From Lachnospiraceae bacterium (lineage in GTDB: Bacteria; Bacillota; Clostridia; Lachnospirales; Lachnospiraceae), in contig JAGDCK010000136.1 in NCBI GenBank assembly GCA_017958585.1, forward strand, positions 1-7,962: a stretch of 7,962 nt of DNA, written 5' to 3'. The notes under the pieces are model-generated. The model was not told the origin of the DNA. It made no database searches and saw only the letters and a list, made by a program, of their open reading frames with translations. Position 1 is the stretch's first letter; every line of letters begins with the position of its first letter. Below are positions 1 through 6,708 of this stretch, piece by piece. The position numbers and the translations under genes are program-made.

Positions 1-1
1 A

Positions 2-1936
2 ATGGATGCGAATGAGTTTGAAACCTGGAATTATGCGGTGCCGCTCTTACAGAGTGAAGCCTCCGAATATGTGGATGGCATAGGATTTCACAATTATGGC
101 GGGATTCCCATGTATTATCCAAATACATTAAAAAATGTATTTAAGGACAAAACCTGGAACATAACCGAGATGACTGTGGGAGCCAATAAACTTGTGGAAT
201 ATATGCGAAACAATATAAATTCATATTTGTATTGGGTCACATATTACAGCCTTGATATGGATGGACATACCTATGGTCCGGGACCGAGTTTTTGGTCAAA
301 GCCTCAGAGCGATGATGCGGATCACTGGTCATTGTCTCAGCTTTCAGACGATGGCGCGGGAGGCTACAGAAAGAATGCAAAATATTATGTTTTCGGACAG
401 TTTTCGAGGTTTATAAACGCAGGCTCAGTCAGGATCGCCAGCTCAGAAAACGATGGATATATATCGAATGTTGCATTTTCAAATCCTGACGGAAGCATAA
501 GCCTGGTGGTGGTTAACAGGATCCCGGTCCAAAATACCAATTCAGATCCGGATACTCCGGACAGACAGATACAGGTAATGACTCCGGACGGAATGTTTAC
601 GGATGTAATACCGGGAGATACGGTTGCTACCTACAGATGGTATCCCACTACCGGAAAAGCCTTAAGTAAGAGCGGTATGACCATATCTGCATCGGATACA
701 TATTCGGGATATGAGCCTGCACAGGCAGTGGATGATCTGCCAAAGACATTGTGGCTCAGCGGATGTGATCAATATGCGGGGCAGCAGGTTACATTAAGTT
801 TTGACAGTACAAGGTATGTGTCGCAGCTCTCTCTTTTTTCCGACAGAGATTTTTTGGATGATTATCCCGCCGGCATAAAGGTTGAAACATCTGTTGACGG
901 AAATAACTGGCTTGAAAGAAGTATTTCAAACGGAACACCGGGTGTTACCAATATCAGTCTTGGTGGCAGAGTGGAGGCAAAATACATAAAACTGACTTTG
1001 ACGTCAGGAAAAAACAAATGGTGGAGTATCGGAGAGATAGCTCTTTTTGATTCACAAAACAGCACGGATCCGGCACAGCTCTCATCACAGGTGATCACGG
1101 ATAAATCAGGATGGGGTGTACAGGCTTCATCCGGCAGGTTTATAGAGGAATACTCTGACAGAAGCGGATGGTTTTCGGTTTCTGAGATCCATGGATGGAA
1201 CGATGCGGGAAGCGAAATGTTTGATGGGGATCAAAATACCAGATGGACAAGTGGAAAAGCTCAGGAATCCGGTGACAGTGTAAACATTGACCTGGGAACG
1301 CTTACATTGTTTGACAAGATAGAGATTGATTGTGGAAGCGACAATGGAATTTCTTTTAGAGTTTTAGCAAGTCAGAATGGAATAAGTTACAGCGAGATCG
1401 GCACTTTTTACGGAAACGCAGGAACAACAGTTATCAGATTTGATAACCTTCAGACAGCTAAGTGCCTGAGATTTGAACTTACAGAGGGCAGAAATGATGC
1501 CTGGTGGTCTATCTATGAACTCAGGCTCTCACACCCTCAGAATATGGGACTTATAGATGGAGTTCCCACATGGATATCGGGAGTCTCGCTCGAAGGACAG
1601 GCAATAGACGGAGACCTTAATACATTTTGGAGAAGTACCGAGAATCAGACAAAGTCCGATGATTATACAACTTCGTATCTGCTGAACCTCGGATATTCTA
1701 GGCAGGTTTCGGGTGTATCAATAAACTCAGGTTCCGAGATGTGGACATGCCTTGATGAATATGAAGTCTATGTCTGGAATGACGGTGAAGAACCCGGACT
1801 CGTGGCAAAAGGAAGGGGCAGTATTTCCGTGACAGATATTCGCTTTGCAAGGACCGATGCGAAATATATTTGGATAAAGGCGGGCAGAAACTCCGACAGA
1901 CCTTTTGTTATAGCAGAGCTTAATGTCTTTCGTTAA
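2..1936 (+). CDS. GH30-like glycoside hydrolase with three CBM32/F5-8C modules, 5' end missing
   Basis: This is the C-terminal 644 residues of a larger enzyme whose start lies upstream of the window; the first Met is only the first in-frame codon. Residues 1-100 look like the end of a GH30-type TIM barrel: DGIGFHNYGG (25-34), then WNITEMTVG (52-60), where E56 is the likely catalytic nucleophile. The acid/base residue would be upstream. Residues 128-215 match the GH30 C-terminal beta-sandwich (KYYVFGQFSRFINAGSVRI, then a NPDGS-LVVVN strand). Three discoidin-like (CBM32-type) modules follow at about 225-351, 366-510 and 517-644. The first two share a WWSI-x-E-[IL] end motif (340-346, 501-507), and the third ends in FVIAELNVF. 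No cell-wall anchor follows the last module. The protein probably acts outside the cell on a complex glycan, but the substrate cannot be read from this fragment. It sits 55 bases before an AraC regulator and the rhamnose operon. The GH30 family call is fairly sure; subfamily and specificity are not. GH39 or another clan A family is the alternative. Confidence 0.8.
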   Translation: MDANEFETWNYAVPLLQSEASEYVDGIGFHNYGGIPMYYPNTLKNVFKDKTWNITEMTVGANKLVEYMRNNINSYLYWVTYYSLDMDGHTYGPGPSFWSKPQSDDADHWSLSQLSDDGAGGYRKNAKYYVFGQFSRFINAGSVRIASSENDGYISNVAFSNPDGSISLVVVNRIPVQNTNSDPDTPDRQIQVMTPDGMFTDVIPGDTVATYRWYPTTGKALSKSGMTISASDTYSGYEPAQAVDDLPKTLWLSGCDQYAGQQVTLSFDSTRYVSQLSLFSDRDFLDDYPAGIKVETSVDGNNWLERSISNGTPGVTNISLGGRVEAKYIKLTLTSGKNKWWSIGEIALFDSQNSTDPAQLSSQVITDKSGWGVQASSGRFIEEYSDRSGWFSVSEIHGWNDAGSEMFDGDQNTRWTSGKAQESGDSVNIDLGTLTLFDKIEIDCGSDNGISFRVLASQNGISYSEIGTFYGNAGTTVIRFDNLQTAKCLRFELTEGRNDAWWSIYELRLSHPQNMGLIDGVPTWISGVSLEGQAIDGDLNTFWRSTENQTKSDDYTTSYLLNLGYSRQVSGVSINSGSEMWTCLDEYEVYVWNDGEEPGLVAKGRGSISVTDIRFARTDAKYIWIKAGRNSDRPFVIAELNVFR

Positions 1937-1942
1937 AAACGG

Positions 1943-1970
1943 CGATATGATATCATGTGATCAGATATCG
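1943..1970 (+). promoter_or_regulatory. Imperfect inverted repeat just before the araC-type ribosome binding site
   Basis: CGATATGAT (1943-1951) can pair with ATCAGATATCG (1960-1970) around an 8-base loop, with a two-base bulge. It lies between the stop of the glycosidase gene and the ribosome binding site of the regulator. It is A/T-rich and has no U-tail, so it is a poor terminator. It could be an autoregulatory operator or a hairpin that affects translation. The function is inferred only. Confidence 0.3.
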
Positions 1971-1975
1971 GAGAA

Positions 1976-1983
1976 AAAGGAGA
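1976..1983 (+). promoter_or_regulatory. Ribosome binding site fixing the AraC-type regulator start at 1992
   Basis: AAAGGAGA ends 8 bases before the ATG at 1992. The earlier in-frame ATG at 1923 overlaps the end of the glycosidase gene and has no purine-rich site before it, and the ATG at 1947 is no better. The 1992 start gives a 323-residue protein beginning MDQSILLEL. Confidence 0.8.
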
Positions 1984-1991
1984 TCGGATAT

Positions 1992-2963
1992 ATGGATCAG
2001 TCCATTTTATTGGAACTTCAAAAGATCACGCCTGAAGAACAGCAGATATTGGATGGGGATCATCATATAAATGATTCGCTTTATCAAAGCGGCGAAGAAC
2101 ATGTATATGATGCAAAGAAGCTTTTGGATGAAGGAAAACTTATAACGATCAGAAAGCATACGAGATTTGTTCATTTTCCGCCCCACACCCACAATTATGT
2201 GGAAGTGATCTATGTCTGTTCAGGATCTCTTCATCACATGATAAACGGCAGGGATGTTTATCTGAAACAGGGTGAACTGCTGTTTTTAAGCCAGAATGCC
2301 GTACAGGAGATAGAGGAAGCGGGAAAAGACGATCTGGCGGTTAATTTTATCATACTCCCGGAGTTTTTTGATGCGGTCCTTCCCATGATCGATCAGGATG
2401 AAAATTCTCTCAGGGAATTTGTGGTCCAGTGCTTAAAGGGTGGAAAGAGTAACAGCAGCTTCATTCATTTCAAGGTATCAGAAATACTGCCCATTCAAAA
2501 TCTGGTCGAAAACCTGATATGGACCATCATGAACAGACAGTCAAACAAGAGAAGTATCAATCAGATAACCATGGGGCTTTTGTTTTTACAATTGTTAAAT
2601 TATGCCGAGGCTGCCGATATGGAGTCTGAGGATGAGAGCAGGAAACTGGTCATGACAGTATTAAGGTATATTGAGGAGCATTACAGGGACGGCGGATTAA
2701 AAGAATTAGCTGACAGACTTCATTATAATTTCTATTGGCTGTCAAAAGAAATAAAGACACAAACGGGTATGACATATACAGAGCTTCTGCAGAGCAAGAG
2801 ACTGTCTCAGGCTGCCTATCTGCTGACCCATACCGCCATGGCGGTGGCAGATGTGGGTATCGCTGTAGGATATGAGAATTTAAGCTATTTCCACAGGATC
2901 TTTCAGGCCCGCTACGGGGTTACTCCAAAGCGCTACAGGAATGAAAATCAGGAAAAATACTGA
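1992..2963 (+). CDS. AraC-family transcriptional regulator, probable L-rhamnose regulator
   Basis: This is a cytoplasmic DNA-binding protein of 323 residues, close to the usual 280-330 for two-domain AraC regulators. Residues about 50-125 form a cupin-type sensor domain with the HxH...E pattern PHTHNYVEVIYVCSG (H65, H67, E71) and a later GELLFLSQNAVQEIE strand. The C-terminal 100 residues hold the two AraC helix-turn-helix units. The first is at about 235-260 (LKELADRLHYN..WLSKEIK). The second is at about 284-312, with the family signature DVGIAVGYENLSYFHRIFQARYGVTPKRYR. The gene sits between a glycan-degrading enzyme and rhaBAD, in the same orientation, and ends at a strong terminator, so its mRNA is separate from rhaB. 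From context it probably activates rhaBAD, and perhaps the glycosidase, in response to L-rhamnose. The family call is firm. The effector and targets are inferred, and no gene symbol is assigned because sequence alone does not separate RhaR or RhaS types. Confidence 0.92.
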   Translation: MDQSILLELQKITPEEQQILDGDHHINDSLYQSGEEHVYDAKKLLDEGKLITIRKHTRFVHFPPHTHNYVEVIYVCSGSLHHMINGRDVYLKQGELLFLSQNAVQEIEEAGKDDLAVNFIILPEFFDAVLPMIDQDENSLREFVVQCLKGGKSNSSFIHFKVSEILPIQNLVENLIWTIMNRQSNKRSINQITMGLLFLQLLNYAEAADMESEDESRKLVMTVLRYIEEHYRDGGLKELADRLHYNFYWLSKEIKTQTGMTYTELLQSKRLSQAAYLLTHTAMAVADVGIAVGYENLSYFHRIFQARYGVTPKRYRNENQEKY

Positions 2964-2965
2964 TG

Positions 2966-2986
2966 TGTGAAAGCTTTTGTTTCACA
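2966..2986. promoter_or_regulatory. Perfect inverted repeat TGTGAAA-N7-TTTCACA, candidate operator
   Basis: Two 7-base arms, TGTGAAA (2966-2972) and TTTCACA (2980-2986), flank a 7-base spacer. The repeat lies three bases after the regulator stop codon and about 110 bases upstream of rhaB. No T-run follows, so it is not a terminator itself. Its shape resembles operator DNA: it is reminiscent of catabolite-control sites, but the spacing fits neither CRP (N6 between TGTGA and TCACA) nor the 14-base classical cre site. It could instead be part of a compound 3' end structure for the regulator mRNA. Confidence 0.4.
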
Positions 2987-2990
2987 TTAC

Positions 2991-3030
2991 AAAAAAGGAC
3001 ACTTTTTTAATTAAAAGTCGTCCTTTTTTT
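2991..3030 (+). terminator. Intrinsic terminator between the regulator and rhaB
   Basis: AAAAAAGGAC (2991-3000) pairs with GTCCTTTTTT (3020-3029). The stem continues inward as ACTTTT (3001-3006) with AAAAGT (3013-3018), with one bulged C at 3019 and a 6-base loop. A run of seven T bases ends the stem and more T-rich sequence follows. The A-run and T-run symmetry means it could act in both directions. It separates regulator transcription from the rhaBAD operon. Confidence 0.88.
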
Positions 3031-3034
3031 GTTT

Positions 3035-3063
3035 TTCTTTTTTTCATAAGATTGACGTATATA
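3035..3063 (+). promoter_or_regulatory. Possible weak, activator-dependent rhaB promoter
   Basis: The only gap for a rhaB promoter after the terminator is about 3031-3080. A TATATA box (3058-3063) has only TTCTTT at the 17-base -35 position. A good TTGACG (3052-3057) has no matching -10 downstream. A poor core promoter would fit an operon that depends on an AraC activator, but the assignment is weak. Confidence 0.28.
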
Positions 3064-3099
3064 CAGAGAAAACGGACAAAAAAAGGAGAAAAATCAGAG

Positions 3100-4509
3100 A
3101 TGGAGAGATATCACCTGGCCATAGATATCGGTGCTTCCGGGGGACGACATATTTTAGGTCATCTTGTAAACGGAAAGATAAAACTTGAGGAAGTATACAG
3201 GTTTCCAAATGGAATGGAATCCATAGACGGACATAAGTGCTGGAATATGGAAAAACTTTTTTATCATGTTCTGGAGGGATTAAAGAAATGCCGTGATCTT
3301 GGTAAGATCCCGGAGACCATGGGGATAGACACATGGGGTGTTGACTTTGTACTGTTAGATGAAAGTGGAGATTTGATCGGTAACGCTGTGGGATACAGGG
3401 ATGGCAGAACCGAGGGAATGGATGAAAAGGTAAAAGCTTTTATCTCTGAAGAAGAGCTGTATAAGAGGACAGGCATTCAAAAACAGCCTTTTAATACGAT
3501 TTACCAGCTCATGTATCTGAAGGAAAAGGAGCCGGACAAACTTAAGCAGGGAAAGAGACTTTTGATGATCCCGGAGTATTTGAATTTCCTGCTTACAGAT
3601 ATAAAGATGAGCGAATATACGAATGCGACCACAACAGGCCTTGTGAATGCGGAAAAAAAGGACTGGGACTTTGAGATAATAAATGCCCTGGGCTTTCCGG
3701 AGGGGATATTCGGGGAACTGAATATGCCGGGAACCTGCATTGGGGGCTTCAGTAAAAAGATAAAGGATGAAGTGGGATTTGACACTAAGGTCATCCTTGT
3801 GGCAACCCATGATACAGCATCTGCGATGATGGCAGTTCCCGCTTGGAAGGGCGATGTGGTTTATATAAGTTCGGGAACCTGGTCCCTTATGGGGACTGAA
3901 TGCGATGCACCGGACTGCTCTTTTGAAAGCAGAAAGGATAATTTTACCAATGAGGGCGGGTATGAATACAGATTCAGATATCTTAAAAATATCATGGGTC
4001 TGTGGATGATACAGTCTGTAAAGAGTGAACTTGCACCGGATTTAAGCTATGGAGAATTGTGTAAAATGGCATCCCTTGAAAAGATAAATTCAATTGTTGA
4101 CTGCAATGACAGCAGGTTTCTTGCCCCAAAGAGCATGACAGAAGAGATAAAAAAGGCATGTGAGGAAACGGGGCAGCAGGTTCCACAGAGCCTCTCGCAG
4201 GTTGCATCAGTTGTCTATAACAGTCTGGCCAAATGCTACGGGGATGTATTTAGCAGATTATCTGAGATAAAGAGACATGATTTTAAATGCATTCATGTTA
4301 TCGGGGGAGGCGCAAATGCGGAATATTTAAACAGCCTTACTGCAGAGCATACAGAGCGAACAGTTTTAACAGGGCCCGTTGAGGCAACAGCCATCGGCAA
4401 TATCATCTGTCAGATGATATCCGCCCGGGAATTTGATTCCCTGAGTAAGGCAAGGGAAAGTGTATTTGAATCATTTGAGATAAAGGAGTATAAGCCGGCA
4501 AAGATATAG
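3100..4509 (+). CDS. rhaB: L-rhamnulokinase
   Basis: Rhamnulokinase phosphorylates L-rhamnulose with ATP to give L-rhamnulose 1-phosphate, the second step of L-rhamnose breakdown in the cytoplasm. The 469 residues fit the family (about 465-490). The protein has FGGY-kinase layout: an N-terminal phosphate loop strand HLAIDIGASGGRHILG (5-20), the sugar-side segment GIDTWGVDFVLLD (75-87), GYRDGRT (98-104), THDTASA (236-242) with D238 as the likely catalytic base, the ATP-side SSGTWSLMG (257-265), and the C-terminal adenosine motif HVIGGGANAEYLN (399-411). AAAAGGAG at 3081-3088 precedes the ATG by 11 bases. In-frame extension back to a TTG at 2977 would run through the terminator and is not real. 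It is the first gene of rhaB-rhaA-rhaD; rhaA starts 40 bases after its stop. I see no sign of damage. Confidence 0.97.
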   Translation: MERYHLAIDIGASGGRHILGHLVNGKIKLEEVYRFPNGMESIDGHKCWNMEKLFYHVLEGLKKCRDLGKIPETMGIDTWGVDFVLLDESGDLIGNAVGYRDGRTEGMDEKVKAFISEEELYKRTGIQKQPFNTIYQLMYLKEKEPDKLKQGKRLLMIPEYLNFLLTDIKMSEYTNATTTGLVNAEKKDWDFEIINALGFPEGIFGELNMPGTCIGGFSKKIKDEVGFDTKVILVATHDTASAMMAVPAWKGDVVYISSGTWSLMGTECDAPDCSFESRKDNFTNEGGYEYRFRYLKNIMGLWMIQSVKSELAPDLSYGELCKMASLEKINSIVDCNDSRFLAPKSMTEEIKKACEETGQQVPQSLSQVASVVYNSLAKCYGDVFSRLSEIKRHDFKCIHVIGGGANAEYLNSLTAEHTERTVLTGPVEATAIGNIICQMISAREFDSLSKARESVFESFEIKEYKPAKI

Positions 4510-4539
4510 AAAAACAGGCCGGATAGAAATGGAGCGATC

Positions 4540-4546
4540 GGAGGAA
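4540..4546 (+). promoter_or_regulatory. Ribosome binding site fixing the rhaA start at 4550
   Basis: GGAGGAA lies just before the ATG at 4550, with 5 bases between GGAGG and the start. The in-frame ATG at 4529 has no comparable site. The 4550 start gives exactly 419 residues, the length of E. coli RhaA. Confidence 0.75.
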
Positions 4547-4549
4547 GAG

Positions 4550-5809
4550 ATGAGCGGAAAGAGTTTTTATGAAGAAGCAAAAAGAGAATATGAAAGGTAT
4601 GGCGTTGATACGGACCGGGCTATCAAAAGGTTAAAGGATATCCCTGTTTCACTTCACTGTTGGCAGGGGGATGATGTGACCGGTTTTGACCATGACGGCC
4701 CCTTAACCGGTGGGATCCAGACCACCGGAAACTATCCCGGAAAGGCAAAGACTCCCGAGGAACTCATGCAGGATATCGATATGGCATTAAGCCTGATGCC
4801 CGGAAAGAAGAAATTAAATCTTCATGCCAATTATGCCATCTTTGATGAAGCAGGATTTGCGGACAGAGATGCATTGAGGCCGGAACATTTTGCGAAATGG
4901 GTCAGATTTGCAAAAGAAAGAGATCTTGGTATAGATTTTAATCCCACATTCTTTTCCCATGACAGGGTAAAGGACGGTCTGACTCTGACAAGCCCGAACG
5001 AAGATACCAGACAGTTTTGGATCAGGCACGGAAAGGCTTGTGTGAGGATTTCGGAATATTTTGCGGCTGAGACAGGGGTTCCCTGTGTCATGAATATCTG
5101 GATCGGTGACGGATACAAAGACATTCCCGCAGACAGAATGGGGCCGAGACTTCGATATAAGGATTCTATCGAACAGATAATATCCGAACCTCATGATGCG
5201 AGCAAGGTAAAGATCTGCGTGGAATCAAAAGTATTTGGAATTGGTGTTGAGTCATATACGGCAGGTTCCGCTGAGTTCACACTCTCTTTTGCGGCATCCC
5301 ACGAAGGTATTTTACCACTTATGGATAACGGTCATTACCATCCCACAGAAGTGGTTTCAGACAAGATTCCTGCGCTTCTTTGCTATTTCCCGGAGATAGC
5401 GCTTCATATCACCAGACCCGTCAGATGGGATTCGGATCATGTGGTTTTGTTTGATGATGAGACAAGGGAGATGGCAAAAGAGATAGTTCGCTGCGACGGT
5501 TTAGACAGAGTTCACATGGCCCTTGATTATTTTGATGCAAGCATAAACAGAATATCCGCGTGGGTTGTGGGTTTCAGAAGCTGGCAAAAGGCTCTTTTGT
5601 ATGCTCTTTGCATGCCAAATGAAACACTTAAAACTCTGCAGGATACAAACGATCTGACGAAGCTTATGGCCATGCAGGAGGAAGTAAAGATGCTGCCCTT
5701 TGGCGCGGTCTGGGAAGAATATTGCAGGGAATGCGGTGTAGATAGTGGAATTGATTGGTTTGAAAAGATAACGGATTATGAAGAAAATGTGCTGGTAAAA
5801 CGCGCATGA
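4550..5809 (+). CDS. rhaA: L-rhamnose isomerase
   Basis: L-rhamnose isomerase interconverts L-rhamnose and L-rhamnulose, the first step of the pathway, using divalent metals (Mn2+ type) in a TIM barrel. The protein is 419 residues and full length. It carries the family hallmarks: IPVSLHCWQGDDVTGFD (31-47), the GGIQTTGNYPGK segment (54-65), KLNLHANYAI (88-97), the NPTFFSHD strand (131-138), a VESK segment (224-227), and the metal-site stretch LMDNGHYHPTEVVSDKIPALL (257-277) followed by HITRPVRWDSDHVV (286-299). Likely metal ligands and catalytic residues are D259, H262/H264, H286, D294, D296 and D326, by analogy to the E. coli enzyme. It is distinct from the smaller, broad-specificity Pseudomonas-type isomerases. 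It lies between rhaB and rhaD, ten bases before rhaD, and is clearly cotranscribed with them. Confidence 0.97.
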   Translation: MSGKSFYEEAKREYERYGVDTDRAIKRLKDIPVSLHCWQGDDVTGFDHDGPLTGGIQTTGNYPGKAKTPEELMQDIDMALSLMPGKKKLNLHANYAIFDEAGFADRDALRPEHFAKWVRFAKERDLGIDFNPTFFSHDRVKDGLTLTSPNEDTRQFWIRHGKACVRISEYFAAETGVPCVMNIWIGDGYKDIPADRMGPRLRYKDSIEQIISEPHDASKVKICVESKVFGIGVESYTAGSAEFTLSFAASHEGILPLMDNGHYHPTEVVSDKIPALLCYFPEIALHITRPVRWDSDHVVLFDDETREMAKEIVRCDGLDRVHMALDYFDASINRISAWVVGFRSWQKALLYALCMPNETLKTLQDTNDLTKLMAMQEEVKMLPFGAVWEEYCRECGVDSGIDWFEKITDYEENVLVKRA

Positions 5810-5819
5810 TGGAGGATAT

Positions 5820-6638
5820 ATGAAAGTACTGGACACTGGATTTGCAAAAGGATTTATCAGAATGGCCGATGACGGATGGATAAAGGGATGGCATGAGAGA
5901 AACGGAGGAAATCTGTCATATCGCATTAAAAATACGGAGATCGAAGCAGTGGAGGATGACCTGTGCCCCGGAGAATGGCATGAAATAGGAACGGATGTCC
6001 CCGGGCTTGCCGGCGAGTTTTTTTTCGTGACGGGAAGCGGTAAGTTTTTCAGAAATGTGTCGATAGACCCTGAGGATTCGCTATGCATCATCGAGATAGA
6101 TGATTCAGGGAAAAAATACAGGATCGTATGGGGGCTTAAAAATGGAGGAAGACCTACTTCGGAGCTTCCTTCGCATCTGATGAATCATGAGGTAAAAAAG
6201 AGGGTTTCCGGAGGAAAGCACAGAGTGATATACCATGCCCATACCACGAATATCATAGCCCTTACTTTTGTACTTCCCCTTGATGACAAAGTATTTACAA
6301 GAGAATTGTGGGAGATGGCAACGGAATGTCCCGTTGTATTTCCACAGGGCGTGGGAGTGGTACCCTGGATGGTTCCGGGCGGGAAAGAGATCGCAGTGGC
6401 CACAAGTAAACTCATGGAAAAGTATGATCTGGCTATTTGGGCCCATCACGGAACATTTGCATCGGGAGAGGACTTTGATCTGACATTCGGACTTATGCAC
6501 ACCGCAGAAAAGTCTGCAGAGATCCTGGTTAAAACTCTTTCCATGAGCCCCAAAAAGCTGCAGACCATCACTTCGGATAACTTTAGAGACCTGGCAAAGG
6601 CATTTAACGTATCTCTTTCAGAAGAATTTCTGAACTGA
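5820..6638 (+). CDS. rhaD: Rhamnulose-1-phosphate aldolase, class II zinc type
   Basis: RhaD splits L-rhamnulose 1-phosphate into dihydroxyacetone phosphate and L-lactaldehyde, the third step of the pathway. The 272 residues match E. coli RhaD (about 274) almost exactly. Expected active-site residues are all present at a constant offset of two: E115 in the SELPSH motif (catalytic acid/base in the E. coli enzyme), zinc ligands H139 and H141 in YHAHTTN, H210 in AHHGTF, and E169 in MATECPVVF. The substrate-phosphate side has HERNGGNLSYR (25-35) and FVTGSGKFFRN (69-79). GGAGG (5811-5815) sits 4 bases before the ATG. It is a stand-alone aldolase, not the RhaEW aldolase/dehydrogenase fusion used by Bacillus-type rhamnose operons. 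It ends the operon, followed by two hairpins. The lactaldehyde reductase or dehydrogenase needed next is not in the window. Confidence 0.96.
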   Translation: MKVLDTGFAKGFIRMADDGWIKGWHERNGGNLSYRIKNTEIEAVEDDLCPGEWHEIGTDVPGLAGEFFFVTGSGKFFRNVSIDPEDSLCIIEIDDSGKKYRIVWGLKNGGRPTSELPSHLMNHEVKKRVSGGKHRVIYHAHTTNIIALTFVLPLDDKVFTRELWEMATECPVVFPQGVGVVPWMVPGGKEIAVATSKLMEKYDLAIWAHHGTFASGEDFDLTFGLMHTAEKSAEILVKTLSMSPKKLQTITSDNFRDLAKAFNVSLSEEFLN

Positions 6639-6646
6639 AAAATATG

Positions 6647-6687
6647 AATGCAACACAGAATGAACTGACCTTCAATCTGTGTTGCAT
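6647..6687. repeat. Hairpin repeat unit 1 after rhaD
   Basis: ATGCAACACAGA (6648-6659) pairs perfectly with TCTGTGTTGCAT (6676-6687), 12 bp. An A/A mismatch and a second 4-bp stem follow (TGAA 6661-6664 with TTCA 6671-6674), closing a six-base loop CTGACC (6665-6670). No T-run follows on the + strand; on the - strand a moderately T-rich tail (complement of about 6639-6647) follows. It is a direct repeat of unit 2, which starts 64 bases downstream. It may be a mobile or REP-like intergenic repeat, an RNA-protein recognition hairpin, or an mRNA 3' stabilising structure. Confidence 0.8.
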
Positions 6688-6708
6688 AAAGGGGCAGTAA
6701 GAGCGGCG

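Noticed and set aside
1923..1991. Upstream start of the AraC-type regulator overlapping the glycosidase gene
   Set aside because: No ribosome binding site precedes the ATG at 1923, whereas AAAGGAGA sits 8 bases before the ATG at 1992. The 23 added residues look like translated leader.
2966..2986. Reading the TGTGAAA/TTTCACA repeat as a CRP site
   Set aside because: CRP sites have six bases between TGTGA and TCACA; here there are eleven, and a CRP-type system is not expected in this kind of organism.
2977..3099. In-frame extension of rhaB back to a TTG at 2977, adding 41 residues
   Set aside because: The extension is lysine- and phenylalanine-rich low-complexity sequence that runs straight through the terminator hairpin. 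It lacks a ribosome binding site, and the family start motif begins at the ATG at 3100.
3355..3810. Antisense open frames opposite rhaB
   Set aside because: They overlap the conserved kinase sequence completely and show no recognisable domain or start signal.
4529..4549. Start of rhaA at the earlier ATG
   Set aside because: GGAGG at 4540-4544 would lie inside the coding sequence, and the 4550 start gives the standard 419-residue length.
5501..6091. Long antisense open frame of about 196 codons over the end of rhaA and start of rhaD
   Set aside because: It lies opposite two well-recognised genes, its product is rich in Ser, Pro, His and Ile as expected of a shadow frame, and no ribosome binding site or known domain is visible.
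6631..6668. Repeated TGAACTGA at the rhaD stop (6631-6638) and in hairpin unit 1 (6661-6668)
   Set aside because: Eight bases is short, the first copy is coding sequence with the stop codon, and no flanking similarity extends it, so I treat it as coincidence.
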